Shown here one piece after another: positions 33,284-42,526 of a stretch of 64,000 bases of DNA. The position numbers and the translations under genes were made by a program. The notes beneath the pieces were generated by a model. That model was not told where the DNA came from. It did not search any database and was given only the letters and a program-made list of their open reading frames with translations. The stretch's first letter is position 1, and each line of letters starts with the position of its first letter. Source of the DNA: Pseudomonas fluorescens (GTDB taxonomy: Bacteria > Pseudomonadota > Gammaproteobacteria > Pseudomonadales > Pseudomonadaceae); assembly GCA_902825215.1 (NCBI GenBank), contig LR782234.1, positions 5,022,001-5,086,000 of the forward strand, read 5' to 3'.

Positions 33284-33353
33284 TCTTCGCGAGCAGGCTC
33301 GCTCCCACAGGTGATCGCATTTCAATGTGGAAGCGAGCCCGCTCGCGAAGGCC
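33284..33353. repeat. REPIN (one degenerate unit)
   Basis: TTCGCGAGCAGGCTCGCTCC faces a mutated copy GTGGAAGCGAGCCCGCTCGC. It separates the cysE 3' end from the iscR promoter. Confidence 0.88.
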
Positions 33354-33363
33354 GCGCTGCGGT

Positions 33364-34143
33364 TTAGCCTGCTTTGGATTCGTCTTTGCCCTTCACACAG
33401 GCAAAGTCTTCTTCACGCAGCTCAGGCAGATCTTTCGCACAATAATTGCTGCCCAGATCCTTCAACGCGCCGCACATGCCTTCCAGACGCCCGTCCACCG
33501 CTTGCAGGTGATCGAGCAACTGGCCGATGGCGCGCGCCACCGGATCAGGCATGTCTTCGCTGACGCCATAGGCATCGAAACCGATCTTCTCGGCCATGGC
33601 CTTGCGCTTGGCGTCCTGCTCTTCATCGGACTTGACGATGATGCGCCCCGGAATCCCCACCACAGTGGCGCCCGGCGGCACTTCCTTGGTCACCACCGCG
33701 TTGGAACCGACCTTGGCACCAGCACCGACCGTGAACGGACCGAGTACCTTGGCGCCCGCGCCGACCACCACACCGTCACCCAGCGTCGGATGGCGCTTGC
33801 CCTTGTTCCAGCTGGTGCCACCGAGGGTCACGCCCTGATAGATGGTCACGTCATCGCCAATCTCGGCGGTCTCACCGATAACGATACCCATGCCGTGGTC
33901 GATGAAGAACCGACGGCCGACCTTGGCGCCCGGATGAATCTCGATGCCAGTCAGCCAGCGACCGAAGTTCGACACCAGCCGCGCCAGCCACTTCAGATCG
34001 TTGCGCCAGAGCATGCCGGCCAGCCGATGAATCCAGATCGCATGCATGCCGGGGTAGCAGGTCAGGACTTCAAAAGCGTTACGCGCCGCCGGGTCTCGAT
34101 GGAATACGCTCTGGATATCTTCACGCAAACGCTCAAACATCAT
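33364..34143 (-). CDS. cysE: Serine O-acetyltransferase
   Basis: First step of cysteine synthesis: serine plus acetyl-CoA gives O-acetylserine. The 259-residue protein has the N-terminal helical domain and the left-handed beta-helix of hexapeptide repeats (GAKVGRRFFIDHGMGIVIGE, YQGVTLGGTSWNKGKRHPTLGD). The C-terminal tail is longer than in the short E. coli form. Its first ATG immediately follows the trmJ stop. Position beside the isc operon (a cysteine consumer) is conserved in pseudomonads. Confidence 0.96.
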   Translation of the reverse strand: MMFERLREDIQSVFHRDPAARNAFEVLTCYPGMHAIWIHRLAGMLWRNDLKWLARLVSNFGRWLTGIEIHPGAKVGRRFFIDHGMGIVIGETAEIGDDVTIYQGVTLGGTSWNKGKRHPTLGDGVVVGAGAKVLGPFTVGAGAKVGSNAVVTKEVPPGATVVGIPGRIIVKSDEEQDAKRKAMAEKIGFDAYGVSEDMPDPVARAIGQLLDHLQAVDGRLEGMCGALKDLGSNYCAKDLPELREEDFACVKGKDESKAG

Positions 34144-34914
34144 TCAGTCCTTCCGCTTAAGAAGCTCACCACGGGCCGCTTTCTGGGTTTCCGTGAGAAT
34201 GCCCCGCAAAATATTCATTTCCGCCCGGCTGACCGAGCTGCGTCCGTACAACCGGCGCAGGCGCGCCATCAAGTGCCGGGGTTTTTCCGGGTCGAGAAAT
34301 TCGATCGCGACCAATGTCTGCTCCAGATGCTCGTAAAAGCGCTCCAGCTCATCCATGGTCGCCAGCTCGGCGCTTTTCACCGAAGCCACTTCTTCTTTCT
34401 CGACCTTGCTCGGCTGACCCTGCGAGGCCAGCCAGGCCATGCGCACTTCATAGCTCAACACCTGCACCGCCGCCCCCAGGTTCAGCGAGCTGAACGTCGG
34501 GTCGGAAGGGATGTGCACGTGAAAGTGACATCGCTGCAGCTCTTCGTTGGTCAGGCCAGAGTCTTCACGCCCGAACACCAGAGCGATTTCGGCGCCCTGC
34601 CCGGCCTCTTCCACGACTTTGGTCCCGCATTCACGCGGATCGAGCAGCGGCCACGGAATACGCCGATCCCGCGCACTGGTACCCAGCACCAGATTGCAGC
34701 CGACCAAGGCATCTTCCAAAGTGGCGACGACCTGCGCGTTTTCAAGGATGTCTCCGGCACCAGATGCGCGGGCATCGGCTTCGTGGTGCGGAAACTGGCG
34801 TGGCTCGACCAGCACCAGACGCGACAGACCCATGTTTTTCATGGCGCGCGCGGCCCCGCCGATATTGCCGGGGTGGCTGGTATTGACCAGGACGACACGA
34901 ATGTTCTGCAGCAA
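34144..34914 (-). CDS. trmJ: tRNA (cytidine/uridine-2'-O)-methyltransferase TrmJ
   Basis: A 256-residue SPOUT methyltransferase that 2'-O-methylates position 32 of tRNAs. The SAM knot has motifs NTSHPGNIGGAARAM near the N-terminus, LVFGREDSGLTNEEL and SLNLGAAVQVLSYE. A C-terminal helical extension (from about residue 175) gives target specificity. It is directly followed by cysE and is divergent from suhB. Confidence 0.96.
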   Translation of the reverse strand: MLQNIRVVLVNTSHPGNIGGAARAMKNMGLSRLVLVEPRQFPHHEADARASGAGDILENAQVVATLEDALVGCNLVLGTSARDRRIPWPLLDPRECGTKVVEEAGQGAEIALVFGREDSGLTNEELQRCHFHVHIPSDPTFSSLNLGAAVQVLSYEVRMAWLASQGQPSKVEKEEVASVKSAELATMDELERFYEHLEQTLVAIEFLDPEKPRHLMARLRRLYGRSSVSRAEMNILRGILTETQKAARGELLKRKD

Positions 34915-34995
34915 GGGAGGCGCTCTCGGACATTGGAAAGGGGGGCAAATCTTACAGAACAGCCTACCGTTAAGCTATGAAAGCGAACACCGTCC

Positions 34996-35023
34996 TTCAC
35001 CTGAAGAAAAGTTCTGATAGAAT
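34996..35023 (+). promoter_or_regulatory. suhB promoter
   Basis: TTCACC (34996-35001), 16-bp spacer, TAGAAT (35018-35023), about 35 bp ahead of the suhB ATG. Confidence 0.55.
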
Positions 35024-35059
35024 GCGCGGCTTTCTTTAACAACCTTAGGTGACACATCC

Positions 35060-35878
35060 ATGCAGCCCATGCTGAATATCGCGCTGCGCGCCGCCCGCAG
35101 CGCCAGTGAACTGATCTTCCGCTCCATCGAGCGCCTGGATACCATCAAGGTCGACGAAAAAGACGCCAAGGATTACGTATCCGAGGTTGATCGCGCCGCT
35201 GAACAGAAAATCATCGATGCCCTGCGCAAGGCTTACCCGAACCACTCGATCCAGGGTGAAGAGACCGGCCTGCACGCTGGCACCGGCATCGAAGGCGAAG
35301 AGTACCTGTGGATCATCGATCCACTGGACGGCACCACCAACTTCCTGCGTGGCATTCCGCACTTCGCAGTCAGCATCGCCTGCAAATACCGTGGTCGCCT
35401 AGAACACGCTGTGGTTCTGGACCCGGTGCGCCAGGAAGAATTCACCGCCAGCCGTGGTCGCGGCGCACAACTGAACGGTCGTCGACTGCGCGTCAGCGGC
35501 CGCACCAGCCTTGACGGCGCCCTGCTGGGTACCGGCTTCCCGTTCCGTAACGACCAGATGGACAACCTCGACAACTACCTGGGCATGTTCCGCTCCCTGG
35601 TCGGCCAGACTGCCGGCATCCGCCGCGCTGGCGCAGCGAGCCTGGACCTGGCCTACGTGGCTGCCGGTCGTTTCGATGCATTCTGGGAGTCAGGCCTGTC
35701 CGAGTGGGACATGGCGGCAGGCGCCCTGCTGATTCAGGAAGCCGGCGGCCTGGTGAGCGACTTCACCGGCGGTCATGACTTCCTTGAAAAAGGCCACATC
35801 GTTGCCGGCAACACCAAATGCTTCAAGGCAGTCCTGACGGCGATCCAGCCGCACCTGCCGGCTTCGCTGAAGCGCTAA
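35060..35878 (+). CDS. suhB: Inositol monophosphatase family protein SuhB
   Basis: A 272-residue Mg2+-dependent phosphatase. Metal-binding motifs are present: GEETG (residue 70 area), DPLDGTTNF and WDMAAGALL. In enterobacteria SuhB also joins the rRNA antitermination complex with NusA, and in P. aeruginosa it affects virulence regulators. Monocistronic with its own promoter and terminator. Confidence 0.96.
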   Translation: MQPMLNIALRAARSASELIFRSIERLDTIKVDEKDAKDYVSEVDRAAEQKIIDALRKAYPNHSIQGEETGLHAGTGIEGEEYLWIIDPLDGTTNFLRGIPHFAVSIACKYRGRLEHAVVLDPVRQEEFTASRGRGAQLNGRRLRVSGRTSLDGALLGTGFPFRNDQMDNLDNYLGMFRSLVGQTAGIRRAGAASLDLAYVAAGRFDAFWESGLSEWDMAAGALLIQEAGGLVSDFTGGHDFLEKGHIVAGNTKCFKAVLTAIQPHLPASLKR

Positions 35879-35894
35879 GCTTCGGACGAATCAG

Positions 35895-35921
35895 AAAAGC
35901 ACCCTTCGGGGTGCTTTTTTT
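35895..35921 (+). terminator. suhB terminator
   Basis: AAAAGCACCC, UUCG tetraloop, GGGTGCTTTTTTT. Near-ideal intrinsic terminator 17 bp after the stop. Confidence 0.93.
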
Positions 35922-35951
35922 ATGCCTAATTTTCAGGCCTCGTAGATCTCA

Positions 35952-36040
35952 TGTGGGAGCGAGCCTGCTCGCGAAGGCGGTGTATCAGCAAAATGGATCT
36001 TGAATGATGAACCGCATTCGCGAGCAGGCTCGCTCCCACA
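35952..36040. repeat. REPIN
   Basis: TGTGGGAGCGAGCCTGCTCG and its inverse, between the suhB terminator and that of the glycine-zipper gene. Confidence 0.92.
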
Positions 36041-36074
36041 GAGGAGCATTGCTGAGCCATAAATCCCAGGCACA

Positions 36075-36103
36075 AAAAAAGCACCCCGCAGGGTGCTTCT
36101 TTT
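36075..36103 (-). terminator. Terminator of the glycine-zipper gene
   Basis: AAGCACCC CGCA GGGTGCTT with a T-run on the minus strand (from the AAAAAAA at 36074-36080). It lies 16 bp after the stop. Confidence 0.88.
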
Positions 36104-36118
36104 CAAAACAGTGGCGCT

Positions 36119-36667
36119 TTACTGACCCGGCTCATTCTGCGACAGGATCAGCTTGCCTTCCTTGTCGACCGGAATCTGGTTGCCCGGATCGCGATCCATC
36201 CGCACTTTGCCTTCCTTGCCATCGAGCGAGTAACGCACGTCGTAACCGACGACCTTGTCGCTGATGTCATTGACCGTGTTGCAGCGGGTTTGCGTGGTGG
36301 TGTAGGTGTCACGCTCCTGCATGCCCTCCTGCACCTTGTTGCCCGCGTAACCGCCACCGACCGCACCGGCCACCGTGGCAATCTTCTTGCCGGTGCCGCC
36401 GCCAATCTGGTTACCCAGCAAACCACCGGCCAGCGCGCCGACCACGGTCCCGGCGATCTGGTGTTGATCTTTCACCGGTGCCTGACGGGTCACCGTTACA
36501 TCCTTGCATACTTCACGTGGAGTCTTGATCTGTGTCTTGACCGGCTCAACGGCTAGCACTTGCGCATACTCAGGGCCGCTTTTAACCAGGCTGTAGGTGG
36601 CAACAGCACCCCCGGCTGTAACACCGACAGCACCCAATACCGCACCAACCAGCAACGACTTGTTCAC
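36119..36667 (-). CDS. Glycine-zipper 2TM domain protein
   Basis: A 182-residue envelope protein. An N-terminal hydrophobic stretch (LLVGAVLGAVGVTAGGAVATYSL, cut here) acts as signal or anchor. The core has the glycine-zipper pattern GTVVGALAGGLLGNQIGGG and AGAVGGGYAGNK. The C-terminal part (from about residue 130) resembles the YcfJ/SlyB-like beta region. Such proteins sit in the outer membrane or periplasm and respond to envelope stress. Same position beside suhB and secF as in P. aeruginosa. Confidence 0.85.
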   Translation of the reverse strand: MNKSLLVGAVLGAVGVTAGGAVATYSLVKSGPEYAQVLAVEPVKTQIKTPREVCKDVTVTRQAPVKDQHQIAGTVVGALAGGLLGNQIGGGTGKKIATVAGAVGGGYAGNKVQEGMQERDTYTTTQTRCNTVNDISDKVVGYDVRYSLDGKEGKVRMDRDPGNQIPVDKEGKLILSQNEPGQ

Positions 36668-36730
36668 ATGAACCTCCTGACCATCACATGCGGGACGCGC
36701 CCGCGCTTCTCCCAGCCTTGGAGCACAAAA

Positions 36731-36757
36731 AAAGGCGCGAGTTCAACTCGCGCCTTT
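36731..36757 (-). terminator. secF terminator
   Basis: AAAGGCGCGAG TTCAA CTCGCGCCTTT, 11-bp stem, followed on the minus strand by a run of T. It closes the queA-tgt-yajC-secD-secF transcript. Confidence 0.93.
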
Positions 36758-36788
36758 CATGGGCTGACAGCCGGGATGTCGAGGGCCG

Positions 36789-37703
36789 TTATGGACGGTC
36801 GTCGACTTCCTGCTCGGTGTTCGCCGGAGGAATCAGGTCCTCTGTAGTCAGGTTCAGCCAGATCAGCACGACGTTGGCGATGTAGATCGACGAGTACGTA
36901 CCCGCCAGCACGCCGATGAACAGCGCGATGGAAAAGCCGAACAGGTTGTCGCCGCCGAAGAACAGCAGCGCCGCGATCGCCAGCAAGGTCGAGATCGACG
37001 TCGCCATGGTGCGCAGCAGGGTCTGGGTGGTCGAGATGTTGATGTTCTCGATCAGCGACGCCTTGCGCAGCACACGGAAGTTCTCCCGCACCCGGTCGAA
37101 CACGACGATGGTGTCGTTGAGCGAGTAACCGATGATCGCCAGCACCGCCGCCAGCACCGTCAGGTCGAAGGTGATCTGGAAGAACGACAGGATACCGATG
37201 GTCACGATCACGTCGTGAATCAGCGACACGATGGCGCCGACCGCGAACTTCCACTGAAAGCGGAAAGCCAGGTAGATCAGGATGCCGCCCAGCGCCAGGA
37301 GCATGCCGAGGCCGCCCTGGTCGCGCAGCTCTTCACCGACCTGCGGGCCGACGAACTCGACACGCTTGACCGTCGCCGGGTTGTCGCCGCCGACCTTCTG
37401 CAGCGCTTCCGCGACCTGATGGCCGAGCTGCGGGTCTTCACCCGGCATGCGCACCAGCAGGTCAGTGGTGGCGCCGAAGTTCTGCACGACGGCTTCGTGG
37501 TAACCCGAGGTCGCCAACTGCTCGCGGACCTTGGTGACATCGGCCGGACGCTCGTAGGTCAGCTCGATGAGCGTACCGCCGGTGAAGTCCAGGCCCCAGT
37601 TCATGCCTTTGGTGACAACGCTGAATACCGCCAGCAGGGTCAGAAAAACCGTGACGCCGAACGCGAAGTTGCGAACGCCCATGAAGTTGATAGTACGTAA
37701 CAT
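36789..37703 (-). CDS. secF: Preprotein translocase subunit SecF
   Basis: A 304-residue RND-like membrane protein working with SecD to pull proteins through SecYEG using the proton gradient. Transmembrane helix 1 is near residues 12-30 (FAFGVTVFLTLLAVFSVV). The periplasmic domain begins LDFTGGTLIELTYERPADV. Helices 2-6 follow, with the conserved GYSLNDTIVVFDRVREN. It lies 9 bp after secD. Confidence 0.97.
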   Translation of the reverse strand: MLRTINFMGVRNFAFGVTVFLTLLAVFSVVTKGMNWGLDFTGGTLIELTYERPADVTKVREQLATSGYHEAVVQNFGATTDLLVRMPGEDPQLGHQVAEALQKVGGDNPATVKRVEFVGPQVGEELRDQGGLGMLLALGGILIYLAFRFQWKFAVGAIVSLIHDVIVTIGILSFFQITFDLTVLAAVLAIIGYSLNDTIVVFDRVRENFRVLRKASLIENINISTTQTLLRTMATSISTLLAIAALLFFGGDNLFGFSIALFIGVLAGTYSSIYIANVVLIWLNLTTEDLIPPANTEQEVDDRP

Positions 37704-37712
37704 GGCAGCCCC

Positions 37713-39581
37713 TTAAATCCACAACTTCTTGAAGTCACGTCCGCCAAAGATCAGGTTGACCATTGCGCGGGTCACCATGATGGCCGTAAACATCGAGGTA
37801 AAGATCCCGAGGGACATGGTCACTGCGAAGCCCTTCACCGGGCCGGTGCCCATGGCGAAGAGAATGCCGCCGACCAGCAAGGTGGTCAGGTTGGCGTCGA
37901 GAATCGCGGTGAATGCCCGGCCGAAGCCTTCGTTGATTGCGCGCTGCACGGTCATGCCGGCGGCGATCTCTTCACGAATCCGCGAGAAGATCAGCACGTT
38001 GGCGTCGACCGCCATACCCATGGTCAACACGATACCGGCGATGCCCGGCAGGGTCAGCGTGGCCCCCAGCAGCGACATCAGCGCCAGCAACAGCACCATG
38101 TTCACCGCCAGCGCGACGGTAGCGATAATGCCGAAGAAGCGGTAGATGGCGATGATGAACAGCGACACGAACAGCATGCCCCACAGCGATGCATCGATAC
38201 CTTTGGTGATGTTGTCAGCACCCAGGCTCGGACCGATTGTGCGCTCTTCGGCGAAGTACATCGGCGCTGCCAGACCACCGGCACGCAGCAGCAGCGCCAG
38301 CTCGGACGATTCGCCCTGGCCGTTCAGGCCGGTGATACGGAACTGCGCACCCAGCGGCGACTGAATGGTCGCCAGGCTGATGATCTTCTTCTCTTCCTTG
38401 AAGGTCTGCACCGGCACGTCTTTCTCGACGCCGTTGACCACCTGCTTGGTGTAAGTGGTCACCGGGCGTTGCTCGATGAAGATCACCGCCATGCTGCGAC
38501 CGACGTTGGAACGGGTCGCGCGGCTCATCAGCTCGCCACCGTGGCCATCCAGACGGATGTTCACTTCCGGCGTGCCGTGCTCGCCGAAACCGGCCTTGGC
38601 GTCGGTGACCTGGTCACCGGTGATGATCAGACCACGTTCGATCTGCGCTGGCGGACGATTGCCTTCACGGAATTCGAACGACTCGGAAGTGGCTTTCGAA
38701 GCGCCAGGCTCAGCGGCCAGACGGAACTCAAGGTTGGCCGTCTTGCCGAGAATACGCTTGGCTTCGGCAGTGTCCTGCACGCCTGGCAATTCAACCACGA
38801 TGCGGTTGGCGCCCTGACGCTGCACGATCGGTTCGGCAACACCCAGCTCGTTGACACGGTTACGTACCGTGGTCAGGTTCTGCTTGATGGAGTATTCACG
38901 GATTTCCGCCAGCTTGGCCGGGGTCATCGCCAGACGCAGCACCGGTTGACCGTTGAGGTCGGCCGGAACAATGTCGAAATCGTTGAAGTTCTTGCGGATC
39001 AGGCTGCGGGCCTGTTCGCGGCTGTCTTCGTCAGCGAAGCCCAGCTGAATGGCACCGCCCAGTTGCGGCAGGCTGCGATAGCGCAGCTTCTCTTTGCGCA
39101 GCAGGCTCTTGACGTCGCCTTCGTAGACTTTCAGGCGAGCATCGAGGGCTTTGTCCATGTCCACTTCAAGCAGGAAGTGCACACCACCGGACAAGTCCAG
39201 ACCCAGCTTCATCGGGTGCGCGCCCAGATTGCGCAGCCATTGCGGAGTAGTCTGTGCCAGGTTCAGCGCGACGACGTAGTCATCACCCAATGCCTTGCGC
39301 ACAACGTCCTTGGCCGGCAACTGGTCTTCAGCCTTGCCCAGACGGATCAGGCCGCCCTTGCCGCCCGAGGTCAGCGTGGCTGCCTTGACGTTGATGCCGG
39401 ATTCTTTCAGCGCCGTGCTGACACGATCCAGATCGGCCTGATTGACCTGCAGGGCCGTGCTGGCGCCGCTGATCTGAATGGCCGGGTCATCGGGGTAAAG
39501 ATTGGGAGCGGAATAAATCAGACCGATCGCCAGCACCGCCAGGATCAGAATGTATTTCCACAGAGGGTATTTGTTCAGCAT
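37713..39581 (-). CDS. secD: Preprotein translocase subunit SecD
   Basis: A 622-residue protein with one N-terminal helix, a large periplasmic P1 domain (LGLDLSGGVHFLLEVDMD; FRLAAEPGASK) and five C-terminal helices with GMAVDANVLIFSRIREE, the proton-relay region. An extra ATG at 39584 gives one more residue. Co-transcribed with yajC and secF. Confidence 0.97.
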   Translation of the reverse strand: MLNKYPLWKYILILAVLAIGLIYSAPNLYPDDPAIQISGASTALQVNQADLDRVSTALKESGINVKAATLTSGGKGGLIRLGKAEDQLPAKDVVRKALGDDYVVALNLAQTTPQWLRNLGAHPMKLGLDLSGGVHFLLEVDMDKALDARLKVYEGDVKSLLRKEKLRYRSLPQLGGAIQLGFADEDSREQARSLIRKNFNDFDIVPADLNGQPVLRLAMTPAKLAEIREYSIKQNLTTVRNRVNELGVAEPIVQRQGANRIVVELPGVQDTAEAKRILGKTANLEFRLAAEPGASKATSESFEFREGNRPPAQIERGLIITGDQVTDAKAGFGEHGTPEVNIRLDGHGGELMSRATRSNVGRSMAVIFIEQRPVTTYTKQVVNGVEKDVPVQTFKEEKKIISLATIQSPLGAQFRITGLNGQGESSELALLLRAGGLAAPMYFAEERTIGPSLGADNITKGIDASLWGMLFVSLFIIAIYRFFGIIATVALAVNMVLLLALMSLLGATLTLPGIAGIVLTMGMAVDANVLIFSRIREEIAAGMTVQRAINEGFGRAFTAILDANLTTLLVGGILFAMGTGPVKGFAVTMSLGIFTSMFTAIMVTRAMVNLIFGGRDFKKLWI

Positions 39582-39646
39582 CACGCCGCCCGTTATGAAC
39601 GCGGGGCGCCTTGCGCGCCCCGTCGATTGAGTAGAAGTTGTTGCTC

Positions 39647-39985
39647 TTAGATCGCTTTCAGCGTGCCTTTTGGCAGCGTGGCGGCGATGGCGCCTTTCTG
39701 GAACTTCATTTCAACGGTGTCGGAGACTTCCAGAACCACGAAGTCATCGGCAACCTTGGTGATCTTGCCGGCGATGCCGCCAGTGGTCACGACTTCGTCG
39801 CCTTTCTGCAGGCTGCTCAGCAGGTTCTTCTGCTCTTTGGCGCGCTTGGCCTGTGGACGCCAGATCATCAGGTAGAAGATGACCAGGAAGCCGACCAGGA
39901 AAATCCACTCGAAGCCGCCGCCCATTGGGCCTGCAGCAGCCGGTGCAGCTGCGTCAGCCATGGCGTTAGAGATAAAAAAGCTCAT
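39647..39985 (-). CDS. yajC: Preprotein translocase accessory subunit YajC
   Basis: A 112-residue single-helix inner-membrane protein; the transmembrane part is about residues 25-45 (FEWIFLVGFLVIFYLMIW). The cytoplasmic domain begins RPQAKRAKEQKNLL. It binds SecDF and AcrB-like pumps. It sits 43 bp after tgt and 62 bp before secD. Confidence 0.96.
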   Translation of the reverse strand: MSFFISNAMADAAAPAAAGPMGGGFEWIFLVGFLVIFYLMIWRPQAKRAKEQKNLLSSLQKGDEVVTTGGIAGKITKVADDFVVLEVSDTVEMKFQKGAIAATLPKGTLKAI

Positions 39986-40028
39986 TTAGCACTCCAGTTG
40001 CAAATGTTGAATCTTGGGGTCAGAAAAC

Positions 40029-41162
40029 TCAGTCCAAAGGCGGGACGGGAAGTCCGCGTTTGGCGTAGAAGGCATCGACAAAGGCGGCCAATGTACCCTG
40101 TTGAATAGCCTCGCGCAAACCAGCCATCAGCACCTGATAATGGCGCAAGTTATGGATGGTATTGAGCATGCTGCCGAGCATTTCGCCGCACTTGTCCAGG
40201 TGATGCAGATAAGCGCGCGAGAAGTTCTGGCAGGTATAGCAATCGCAGGTCGGATCCAGCGGCGATTCATCATGGCGATGGAACGCGTTACGGATCTTCA
40301 GCACGCCAGTGTCAATGAACAGATGCCCATTGCGGGCATTACGGGTTGGCATCACGCAATCGAACATGTCCACACCGCGGCGCACACCCTCAACCAGATC
40401 TTCCGGTTTGCCAACGCCCATAAGGTAACGAGGTTTGTCAGCGGGCATCTGCCCCGGCAGGTAATCGAGCACCTTGATCATTTCGTGCTTCGGCTCGCCC
40501 ACCGACAGACCGCCGATGGCGAGGCCGTCGAAGCCGATCTTGTCGAGGCCTTCGAGCGAGCGCATGCGCAGGTTTTCATGCATGCCGCCCTGGACGATGC
40601 CGAACAGCGCCGCGGTGTTGTCGCCATGGGCATTCTTCGAACGCTGCGCCCAGCGCAACGACAGCTCCATCGATACGCGAGCGACGTCTTCGTCAGCCGG
40701 GTACGGCGTGCATTCGTCGAAGATCATCACGATGTCGGAGCCGAGATCGCGTTGCACCTGCATCGACTCTTCCGGGCCCATGAACACTTTCGCGCCATCG
40801 ACCGGCGAGGCGAAGGTCACGCCCTCCTCCTTGATCTTGCGCATCGCGCCGAGACTGAACACCTGGAAGCCGCCGGAGTCCGTCAGGATCGGGCCTTTCC
40901 ATTGCATGAAATCATGCAGGTCGCCGTGCTCCTTGATCACCTGCGTGCCGGGACGCAGCCACAGGTGGAAGGTGTTGCCCAGAATGATCTCCGCGCCCGT
41001 GGCGACGATGTCACGCGGCAACATGCCCTTGACCGTGCCGTAGGTGCCGACCGGCATGAACGCCGGGGTCTCGACGGTGCCACGGGGGAAGGTCAGGCGA
41101 CCACGGCGAGCCTTGCCATCGGTGGCCAGCAGCTCAAAGGACATTCGACATTCGCGACTCAT
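40029..41162 (-). CDS. tgt: tRNA-guanine transglycosylase
   Basis: Exchanges G34 of Asp/Asn/His/Tyr tRNAs for preQ1 in queuosine synthesis. The catalytic Asp residues are in ILTDSGGFQVFSLG and GVDMFDCVMPTRNARNG, and the zinc ligands in CDCYTCQNFSRAYLHH. Two starts compete: 41162 overlaps the queA stop (ATGA) and has a strong AGAGGAAA site (377 aa); 41144 (MSFELLATDG) is the usual 371-residue N-terminus. The ribosome site favours the longer one. Confidence 0.96.
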   Translation of the reverse strand: MSRECRMSFELLATDGKARRGRLTFPRGTVETPAFMPVGTYGTVKGMLPRDIVATGAEIILGNTFHLWLRPGTQVIKEHGDLHDFMQWKGPILTDSGGFQVFSLGAMRKIKEEGVTFASPVDGAKVFMGPEESMQVQRDLGSDIVMIFDECTPYPADEDVARVSMELSLRWAQRSKNAHGDNTAALFGIVQGGMHENLRMRSLEGLDKIGFDGLAIGGLSVGEPKHEMIKVLDYLPGQMPADKPRYLMGVGKPEDLVEGVRRGVDMFDCVMPTRNARNGHLFIDTGVLKIRNAFHRHDESPLDPTCDCYTCQNFSRAYLHHLDKCGEMLGSMLNTIHNLRHYQVLMAGLREAIQQGTLAAFVDAFYAKRGLPVPPLD

Positions 41163-42223
41163 TCTGTTTCCTCTGGGCCTGATTGTTCAGGGGCAGTTGG
41201 AGCGGGATTGCGGGTGATGAACATCGCATCACCGTAGCTGAAAAAGCGGTAACCGTTGTCGACCGCGGCTTTGTAGGCAGCCATGGTTTCCGGGTAACCG
41301 GCAAACGCCGAAACCAGCATCAACAGCGTCGATTCCGGCAAATGGAAATTGGTCACCAGGGCATCGACCACATGAAACGGCCGGCCCGGGTAGATAAAGA
41401 TGTCGGTGTCGCCACTGAACGGCTTGAGCACACCGTCGCGCGCCGCACTCTCCAGCGAACGCACACTGGTCGTGCCGACCGCCACCACTCGACCACCGCG
41501 CGCCCGGCATGCCGCCACGGCATCGACCACGTCCTGGCCGACTTCCAGCCATTCAGTGTGCATGTGGTGGTCTTCGATCTTGTCGACGCGCACTGGCTGG
41601 AACGTCCCCGCACCGACGTGCAGCGTGACGAACGCCGTCTCGACGCCTTTGGCCGCAATCGCTTCCAGCAACGGCTGATCGAAATGCAGCCCAGCCGTCG
41701 GCGCCGCCACCGCGCCCAGGCGCTCGGCGTACACGGTCTGATAACGCTCGCGATCCGAGCCCTCATCCGCGCGGTCTATATAAGGAGGCAACGGCATGTG
41801 CCCGACACGATCGAGCAGCGGCAGCACTTCTTCAGCGAAGCCCAGCTCGAACAACGCATCGTGACGCGCCAGCATCTCGGCTTCGCCACCGCCGTCGATA
41901 AGGATCTTCGAACCCGGCTTCGGCGACTTGCTCGAGCGCACGTGCGCCAGCACGCGGTGACTGTCGAGCACGCGCTCGACAAGAATTTCCAGCTTGCCGC
42001 CGGACGCTTTCTGCCCGAACAGCCGCGCCGGAATCACCCGGGTATTGTTGAACACCATCAAATCGCCCGGGCGCAAATGCTCAAGCAAATCAGTGAATTG
42101 ACGGTGTGCCAGAGCGCCGCTCGGCCCATCAAGGGTCAGCAGGCGACTACCGCGACGCTCGGCCAAAGGATGGCGGGCGATCAGCGAATCAGGAAGCTCG
42201 AAAGTAAAGTCAGCAACGCGCAT
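41159..42223 (-). CDS. queA: tRNA preQ1(34) S-adenosylmethionine ribosyltransferase-isomerase
   Basis: Transfers and isomerises ribose from SAM to preQ1 in tRNA, the step after Tgt. The 354-residue protein begins MRVADFTFELPDSLIARHP and contains MVFNNTRVIPARLFG, PTAGLHFD and HVGAGTFQPV, all typical of QueA. It overlaps tgt by 4 bp. The tRNA-Leu gene begins about 110 bp upstream and is transcribed the other way. Confidence 0.97.
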   Translation of the reverse strand: MRVADFTFELPDSLIARHPLAERRGSRLLTLDGPSGALAHRQFTDLLEHLRPGDLMVFNNTRVIPARLFGQKASGGKLEILVERVLDSHRVLAHVRSSKSPKPGSKILIDGGGEAEMLARHDALFELGFAEEVLPLLDRVGHMPLPPYIDRADEGSDRERYQTVYAERLGAVAAPTAGLHFDQPLLEAIAAKGVETAFVTLHVGAGTFQPVRVDKIEDHHMHTEWLEVGQDVVDAVAACRARGGRVVAVGTTSVRSLESAARDGVLKPFSGDTDIFIYPGRPFHVVDALVTNFHLPESTLLMLVSAFAGYPETMAAYKAAVDNGYRFFSYGDAMFITRNPAPTAPEQSGPEETE

Positions 42224-42289
42224 GATGGGGTTCGTCTAGCAGGGCCGGAAAGTCTAGCGGAAATATCAAAAATTGACCATGAAACGTGA

Positions 42290-42318
42290 TTGACCAACGG
42301 TAATGACCTCTCTATACT
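42290..42318 (+). promoter_or_regulatory. tRNA-Leu promoter
   Basis: TTGACC (42290-42295), 17-bp spacer, TATACT (42313-42318), 14 bp ahead of the tRNA 5' end. Confidence 0.8.
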
Positions 42319-42331
42319 TCGCCGCCATTGA

Positions 42332-42416
42332 GCCCTGATGGCGGAATTGGTAGACGCGGCGGATTCAAAATCCGTTTTCGAAAGGAGTGGGAGTTCGAGT
42401 CTCCCTCGGGGCACCA
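42332..42416 (+). tRNA. tRNA-Leu (anticodon CAA)
   Basis: An 85-base class II tRNA with encoded CCA. The acceptor stem GCCCTGA/TCGGGGC pairs fully (one G-T), the D loop has TTGGTAGA, and the anticodon loop TTCAAAA gives CAA at 42366-42368. A long variable arm (GTTTTCGAAAGGAGT) and a T loop TTCGAGT follow. Confidence 0.96.
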
Positions 42417-42423
42417 AAATTAA

Positions 42424-42452
42424 GAAAGGTCTTGCTTTGCAAGGCCTTTTTT
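42424..42452 (+). terminator. tRNA-Leu terminator
   Basis: AAAGGTCTTGC TTT GCAAGGCCTTTTTTTT, one G-T pair in the stem, followed by a T-run. Confidence 0.88.
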
Positions 42453-42526
42453 TTCGTCTGCAATAAAGTGGACGCGCAACGCTGAAGGCTCACCACCGCG
42501 CGGGTCGCACGTGACATAGTACGGAC

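Noticed and set aside
42332..42416. tRNA-Leu as attachment site of an island
   Set aside because: The tRNA is intact, followed by its own terminator; no integrase or direct repeat of its 3' end is seen downstream.
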